From NCBI GenBank assembly GCA_003427395.1, contig BFEA01000361.1, forward strand, positions 1,221,750-1,280,200: a stretch of DNA of 58,451 nt, read 5' to 3'. The stretch comes from Chara braunii. Its lineage: Eukaryota; Streptophyta; Charophyceae; Charales; Characeae. How positions within the stretch are numbered: position 1 is the stretch's first letter; every line of letters starts with the position of its first letter. Shown piece by piece: positions 52,848 to 58,451 of the stretch. The notes beneath the pieces were generated by a model. It made no database searches. It had not been told where the DNA came from and saw only the letters and a program-made list of their open reading frames with translations. The position numbers and the translations under genes were made by a program.

Positions 52848-54420
52848 CGTGGCGAAATATGAAAGAGGAGAGATGCACAACCAGTCTGGCAACATGCCCA
52901 TGATGATAGAGAAGAAGCGCTCAAAGGAAGTCGTAACACCACAAAATACAATCAATCAATATTTGGTCATCCAATTACTCATCTTTTTTTTTCTTTTTTT
53001 TTTTTTAAACTTTCAAAATCATAGAGGGTGGGACTTGGGAGTAAGGACGGGCGTGCCTCCACAAAGGCCCGAAGATTGCTATCCCATTGGGATCCCTCTG
53101 TGTCCTGTCCCTCACGCCATCTCTTATCCCCTCAATCTTCCAGTTCCCTTGCTATTCTCCCCTCTCCATCCCTCTCGTGTGACGTTTCGACAAAAAATCA
53201 AGACATTGCCCCAGCGCGCGCCACCTCCCCCGCCCCCCCCTTTCTCTCTCACTCACTCATTCTTGGCCCGGTCATTAACGACAGTCAAATAACCTCTCCT
53301 GCGGCCCCCATGTGATGTGTTTCGAGATAAGATCAAGCCCCAGCCCTCCTCCCCCCTCCCCCCCCCTTTCTCACTCCCTCCCTCATTCTTCTCTACCCGC
53401 TCGCATTTTTCCCTTGCTTTCTTCTCCATTGCCTCCCTTCCACCTGTTTAATTCCATCTTTCAACTTGTGCCCTCCACTCCCCCTCCCGATCTTCCCCCC
53501 AGCAATCCACGTTTCCACATCCTCTTCTCTCCTTGTCTTGTGTCTGTCGCCTCTCTCTTCCCGTCTTTCTCCACGCCTATCTCTCCTCCGTTGGGATCCT
53601 CGTCGTGCTCCTCCTCCTTTAATACCCGATATGCCCCCTGCGGATCTCGAATGACCTTTTCCTCTCTTCCTGTCTGTCGCTCTTTCTCTCTTCACTGCTC
53701 TCTCTCCATCACCTCCATATCCACATTCACCCTATCCCTCTCGTGATTCAGGCAGGGGCCCTTCCGTCATTATCCTGCGCTCTCCTTTCCTTACAACCTG
53801 TTCGCCTCTCTCCGCGCTGAGCCTCTCTTCCTTCTTCCCCACCTTGTTCGGATCCCTCCTCCACGACCTGCATTCCTTACCCTGCAGCCTTGGCGCTCTT
53901 TCCCCTGCACTTCATCGGGCCCCACATCCTCAGCCTGATTGGCTGGCATTCCGATCGTCTGCTCCTCTCGATGCCACATCCTGATCGTCCCCCCCCCAAT
54001 CCGCGCTGCCCATCCCCTTTTTCGCAAATTGGGTCCCCGACCCACATATACCCTCCTCCCACTTGGTTTAGGTTCCCTCCTTGGCGCCTTCTCCCTCACA
54101 ACCTCCTTAACGCCGGCGAACTTCTCTTGCATGCTTCACCGTATATCCTTGTGGGTCTCCTTCTGCTTCCTCTGTCATCGCATACCTGACCGACCAAATC
54201 CCGATCCCCTCATCCTCCCGATCCCGCATCCTCACCCTTCCCCTCGTCTTCCTCCTGCTACTCGCGCCACCACGATTTTCATGGTGACCTTCTCCTGCCT
54301 GCCTGACCAGGCAATTGACCTCCCCCTAGTGTTCCTTCTCCCCCTGCCTCTCCGCATTCGCGTCATCATCCGCCTACTCCCACCGATAGCGGCCGTGAAC
54401 AAATCCTGTCCTACTTGCAA
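52848..54420. other. Pyrimidine-rich low-complexity region, no gene seen
   Basis: C/T-rich from about 53300 on, with many open frames of Pro/Ser/Leu composition on + and Arg/Gly/Glu on -. None resembles a family. Confidence 0.6.
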
Positions 54421-54539
54421 CATAGCACCGTTGCAAACGTAAACGAATGGACGGATGGATTAAGGGAAGAGCGAAAGGAGGGATTTTGGAGGGGGGGTGG
54501 TGGGGAAGAGGGCGCGAGGAACGGAGGGAGGGAGGGAGG

Positions 54540-54589
54540 GAGGGAGGGATTGGGGGAGGGCGGTGGTGTGTGTGTGTGTGTGTGTGTGT

Positions 54590-54673
<84 letters not shown>

Positions 54674-54963
54674 GCACTTCACCCTGCCGAGAGAACCGGC
54701 CTATGTCGTTTCGGGGCCGACTGAGAACGGGACTCTCCAACCCTTCACGCACAACACCGGTGAAAGAGAGGGAGAGGGAAGTACGGAGGGAGGGCGGAAG
54801 GGAGGGAGGCTGCACTTCGCCACGCTGCGCGAACTCACCTATTTCCATTTTGGGCCGAGTGGGAATAGAACTCTCCTCATCTTCTGGCACAACACCGCAG
54901 GTACACAGACAGAGAGACAGAGAGACACAGCGCGCGCGAGAGAGACAGAGAGAGACAGAGAAA

Positions 54964-55016
<53 letters not shown>
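54540..55016. repeat. GA/TG microsatellites with a diverged ~95-bp duplication
   Basis: TG then GA run to 54670; a block containing TGCACTTC, GGGCCGA, ACTCTCC and CACAACACCG occurs at 54671-54767 and diverged at 54812-54905; a second GA/CAGAGA run follows to 55016. Confidence 0.75.
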
Positions 55017-55019
<3 letters not shown>

Positions 55020-55324
55020 ACTTCTGCACGCCCGTTTGCACGCAGTTCGTACTCTGTTCCACCTGCCAATTGCTTTCTGGGCCGACGGCGCTGCGCCCAG
55101 AAAACAATGCGCGCCTGCAAAGGCAATGTGAACACCCATGAAGTCCTGAAAACAGGCCTGAGTTCGAATCTTGACTTTGGGCCCACTTACTTGGACCTTA
55201 CCGCGCCATGCCACTAACGAAATGAAAACCTAGAAAATCTATATATCTAGGGCCTCAACGCGCCACTCATCAAATGTGAAAGCGACAGAAGCGCGCGCAG
55301 TTCGATCGCGGTACAAATCACGGT

Positions 55325-55431
55325 GCCTCAAGTCCGTCGACCCTCCGAAAAGGCGGCTAATGGAAAAACAAAGGACTAAAGTGCGAAAAGCCCTTGCACA
55401 AGGATGACACGCATAAATCGAGATATGGTCC
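55325..55431 (+). pseudogene. U6 snRNA-derived sequence fused to LINE 5' end
   Basis: The 3' half is clear: GCCCTTGCACAAGGATGACA, CGCATAAATCGAGATATGGTCC matching plant U6 with a few changes (part shown). The 5' half (from about 55333) aligns weakly. The U6 terminal U-tract is replaced by A15 (55432-55446), then GGTCCAAAG leads into LINE coding sequence. It is a diverged retrocopy, not a functional U6 gene: no upstream USE or U6-type TATA is evident. Confidence 0.75.
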
Positions 55432-55446
55432 AAAAAAAAAAAAAAA

Positions 55447-56481
55447 GGTCCAAAGAAAATACTCAGTTGTGGAAGCTTATCGATATTCGAAGTGATGGTA
55501 AACGTACCTTCCAAGGCTGGCATCTGACACAAAATGACGTCCTGCAAACTGATGATCCTCAGACTCAACCTGAGATGGGAGCTAGCTTTGTCCAGATTAG
55601 AGTAATTGAATCAATGCAGGAAAACGGGTCTCTTTCCTGTGCTGTTTTCGCACATGGTAAACCGGTTCAGGCCCTGAAGCTTGATCCGACGAAGTGGGAG
55701 TGGCGGGCAATGGGCCGATCAGGCCAGAGTCTGTCTTTTAGACTACACTCAGAGAGTGGGCTACAATCTTATTATTCCTTCAAAAGATCCACAAATAGTA
55801 GCGAGAACACGCTGGAGTGCAATTCTGCCCTTGAAGCTGAACCAAATCCTATCTCAGTTGCGGAAATGTTGGAAACAATTCAAGCTGATTCCTAATCAAC
55901 GTCAGGCAGCAATCCTGTGGCTATTATCTATGTTGGCCACCCCATCTGCTGTCTGGCTGGTGGAACATGGTATGGAAGTGGATATGACATGTCAGCGATG
56001 CAAGTGGGCTTTCGAGTCCACGCCACACGTGTGGTGGGATTGCCCTGCCTCGATGCGAATTTGGAACTGGTGGGTGGGAAGATGGGATCAGCTGACAGAG
56101 AAGTCTTTTGCATGGGAAAGAAGTTGGACTCTGTTGGGAGGCACCCCATATGATCTCCCCCTCTCCAAGGGGTGGGGATATGTGGCACAGGTCGCGAGGG
56201 CAGTGATCTGTGGCGTTATATGGCAAGAAAGGAATGATCGGATCTTCAAAGCCAGGGAATGGACCAATAAACAGACCAGGGCAGCTATCCTGAAAGGCCT
56301 GAGACAAGCTATTCAGGCAGACTGGAGACGTAAAGTTCAAAAAGCAGAGGCAAAGGCGATTAGTTGGTTTAAGGAAACTTGGTGCATAAGGGGAACCTGG
56401 GCCAGGATATCTGATGAAAAGAAACTGATCCTGGGGGAGTGGCTGTTTGCAGACAATGTCTCACATGATGAGGCTTCCTAG
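55447..56481 (+). pseudogene. 5'-truncated LINE, zf-RVT end
   Basis: The first frame (55404-55895) carries QALKLDPTKWEWRAMG, the module seen in the other two LINE pieces. A frameshift near 55750-55860 moves to the frame 55681-56481 with NQRQAAILWLLSMLATPSAV, CQRC, TPHVWWDCPASMRIWNWW (zf-RVT) and AVICGVIWQERNDRIFKARE. It ends FADNVSHDEAS. RT and endonuclease are absent. The U6 sequence at its 5' border suggests a template switch during insertion. Confidence 0.8.
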
Positions 56482-56889
56482 CATTGTACAGGGGGGGCAG
56501 TTCATCTGAGAGTATTAGCTCTGACTCAGTGAAGTACTGAAGTGTTGGCAAGGGAGGAACCTGGGTGCTCGGTTCAGTTTTCCACGGGAGGAAGGCAGAG
56601 GGATTGTAAGGGAGGGAGTGCCGAACTGAGTTGAGGCGCTATCGTTTTAGATAGCTAAGTCATGCTTTTGTTTTGGATACTGACAGGGTAGGAATAGGAA
56701 GTTGGATTGTTAAATGGTAATGGTGACTGTCTGTTAATAGATCCGGGGTTAATTTTTTTTCTGTTTGTTATTTGCTTTCTTTTTTTAAAGGTAGGTGTGG
56801 TCCTTCTTTTCGTTGTTAAGGATTGTTAAGGTTTTACAGGTCTGTGACATTGGTTTTTCTTTTTGTTTGTTGGTTGGTAGAGACTAGAA

Positions 56890-57829
56890 TTTCAGGACAG
56901 TTAGAGTTTTCAGACCAGATACAGACATCCGTCACCTAGAAATAGACCCGACGGAATGGTCTTGGAGTACTTCCAAAGCCCCTCACACGACAGCACACAG
57001 ATATAAAATAACAGACTACTCTCCTAAGCTGGGTTACAAGCTGTTTTCCACGCCCACCTCAACGTCAGAAATAGTACGGAAAAGATGGCAAAAGGAAGAA
57101 TCCACACTCGCCAACGAGAACTTCAAACCCTCCTGGAATTCAATATTCTGCATGAGACCGGTAAAACTGGCCAGCCTATTCTGGCTCATAACTTATAGAG
57201 CCGTCCCCGTAAACCTATGGCTATCACAAAGACACAAGAAAGAAGACAGATCAGAACAGGAGTCATGGTGCAAAGTCTGCAATGCACAAACAGCAGAAAC
57301 ACTCAATCACTGTTTCATAGAATGTGAGAAGACCCAAACCCTATGGACGTACCTAGAACAAACATGGGCCAAACACTCAAATAAAGAAGTACAAATCAAT
57401 CCCGGAACCCTGTATCTGGATATAAAACAATCCCCAGAATTCAAAGGCTTCGATCTATTCCTCTTCTCACTAATCAGAAAAACCTCACTATGGGCAATCT
57501 GGAAAAGGAGATGTGACCTGACCTTCGATGTCCACCCCACTAACCATGAAAACCCCCTAATCACTATCAAACAACTCATAGAAACCGAACTCAACGCCCT
57601 CTGGAAGAAAACACAGGTAAGAATACAAAACACACCAGACAAAAAACTCGAGATTATCAAAAGATTTACGACAGGAAAACTAGGAGGAGGATCGATAGGA
57701 ACAATAGAAAGAAATAACCTGGTCTTTAAGGAATGGCTCATCCTATCAAGTCAATCTCTTGCACCCACACCGCTGCCGGAACCCCAACACCACCACAGTC
57801 TAAATAACAACCTCGACATACAAATCTAA
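56890..57829 (+). pseudogene. Third LINE fragment, zf-RVT end
   Basis: Open from about 56888 to 57829 (no ATG needed): RVFRPDTDIRHLEIDPTEWS, then VRKRWQKEE, VKLASLFWLITYRAVPVNLW, CKVCNAQTAETLNHCFIECE (zf-RVT) and TSLWAIWKRRCDLTF, ending in a Pro/His tail. It is intact through this stretch but 5'-truncated. It is only distantly similar to the other two LINEs. Confidence 0.8.
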
Positions 57830-58451
57830 TCATCCATCCACGACTTTCCTAGCCAAGAGGAATTCAAGCCCCACTCAGCTCCTATCCCAAACAAACCCAG
57901 GAACAGAAGAAAAGACAGAAAAAACTAAAAACTGGACCCGTTTGCTAACACAATACCAACAGGCTACTGAAAACAGCCAAGTCTGAACAGACAAAATTCT
58001 CACCAACAGTAACAGATTTACTCAGACAAGAGGGAGAGGGAAGACACATAAATGTAGCAGTTGCAAATAGACAGTCACACTACTACACACAAGTTCAAAC
58101 AAGAGAGACAATAACGAGAAGGTCATCACACCACTACTACAGTTCTAGCCTTTTTCACCAACCTGACAGTCCACTCGACTGAGAGGAACTCCATGTGGGT
58201 ACAGGACCATCTCAGCAAAGAATAAAAATGATAGACATCCGAGAAAGCTCCTTTTTTAGTATAGGCCAACTTAGGCAGGGGTGAAGTTCGGTACATCCTT
58301 CTCACGAGAAGTAATCAATGCCGGCTTCCGGGCCTCCACACCAAAAGGGGGAGGAGCGTGAGTGAGTACCATATGTAATATCATGACTTGCCGGGGGAAT
58401 AGGAACCGGACTGACGCTCCCCAGAATGGAAAAGGAGCCAGAACCCTAAGG
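57830..58451 (+). other. LINE 3' UTR or intergenic, no gene seen
   Basis: A/C-rich continuation downstream of the LINE stop, probably its 3' UTR. No poly(A) tail or known feature is seen before the window ends. Confidence 0.4.

Noticed and set aside
53312-54442. Pro/Ser-rich open frames in the pyrimidine-rich tract
   Set aside because: Low-complexity translation without homology or codon structure; overlapping frames are equally open.

Overview
This window looks like gene-poor, transposon-rich nuclear DNA of a green plant or streptophyte alga. Evidence: an intact single-exon gene for a chloroplast-targeted PsaH, an intact single-exon ALG6 glucosyltransferase, the last exon of a plant-type serine racemase, snRNA-derived fragments of plant type, plant-type LINEs with a C-terminal zf-RVT domain, and very long Ty3/gypsy LTR retrotransposons. 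A charophyte such as Chara braunii is my best guess, but that is an inference.

Layout: 1-1080 holds compound microsatellites, a dispersed repeat and a 99-bp tandem repeat. 1090-3850 is a decayed LINE on the + strand. 3855-28643 is one tandem retrotransposon array on the - strand (LTR, internal, LTR, internal, LTR) flanked by the 4-bp repeat GGAC. Each internal region encodes gag with a CCHC knuckle, aspartic protease, reverse transcriptase, RNase H, a PHD finger, integrase, a GPY/F-type tail and two extra ORFs. The right LTR carries a Harbinger/Tourist-like element. 28644-36900 holds a 25-base gap, a U6-derived insertion, psaH (30422-30841), a long TATG microsatellite, SINE-like units and a U2 retropseudogene with perfect 16-bp target duplications. 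36930-43785 is a diverged, truncated relative of the array element. 43786-47700 is mostly repeats. ALG6 lies at 47712-49451 (-). The terminal exon of serine racemase lies at 50897-51153 (-); its intron runs into a TC microsatellite and then into a Nextera mate-pair junction adapter (51553-51590), so the sequence may be misjoined there. 51600-55320 holds a small TA-flanked MITE, a SINE with an odd poly(A) insertion, a higher-order minisatellite and pyrimidine- or GA-rich tracts. 55320-57830 holds a U6-LINE chimera and a third LINE 3' end.

Biologically, the window is dominated by two retrotransposition machines. Ty3/gypsy elements carry an unusual PHD finger in pol, still readable in a diverged relative. 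LINE activity appears to have moved pieces of U2 and U6 snRNA and bare poly(A). The host genes (photosystem I, ER N-glycosylation, amino-acid metabolism) are unrelated to each other and do not form a functional cluster.
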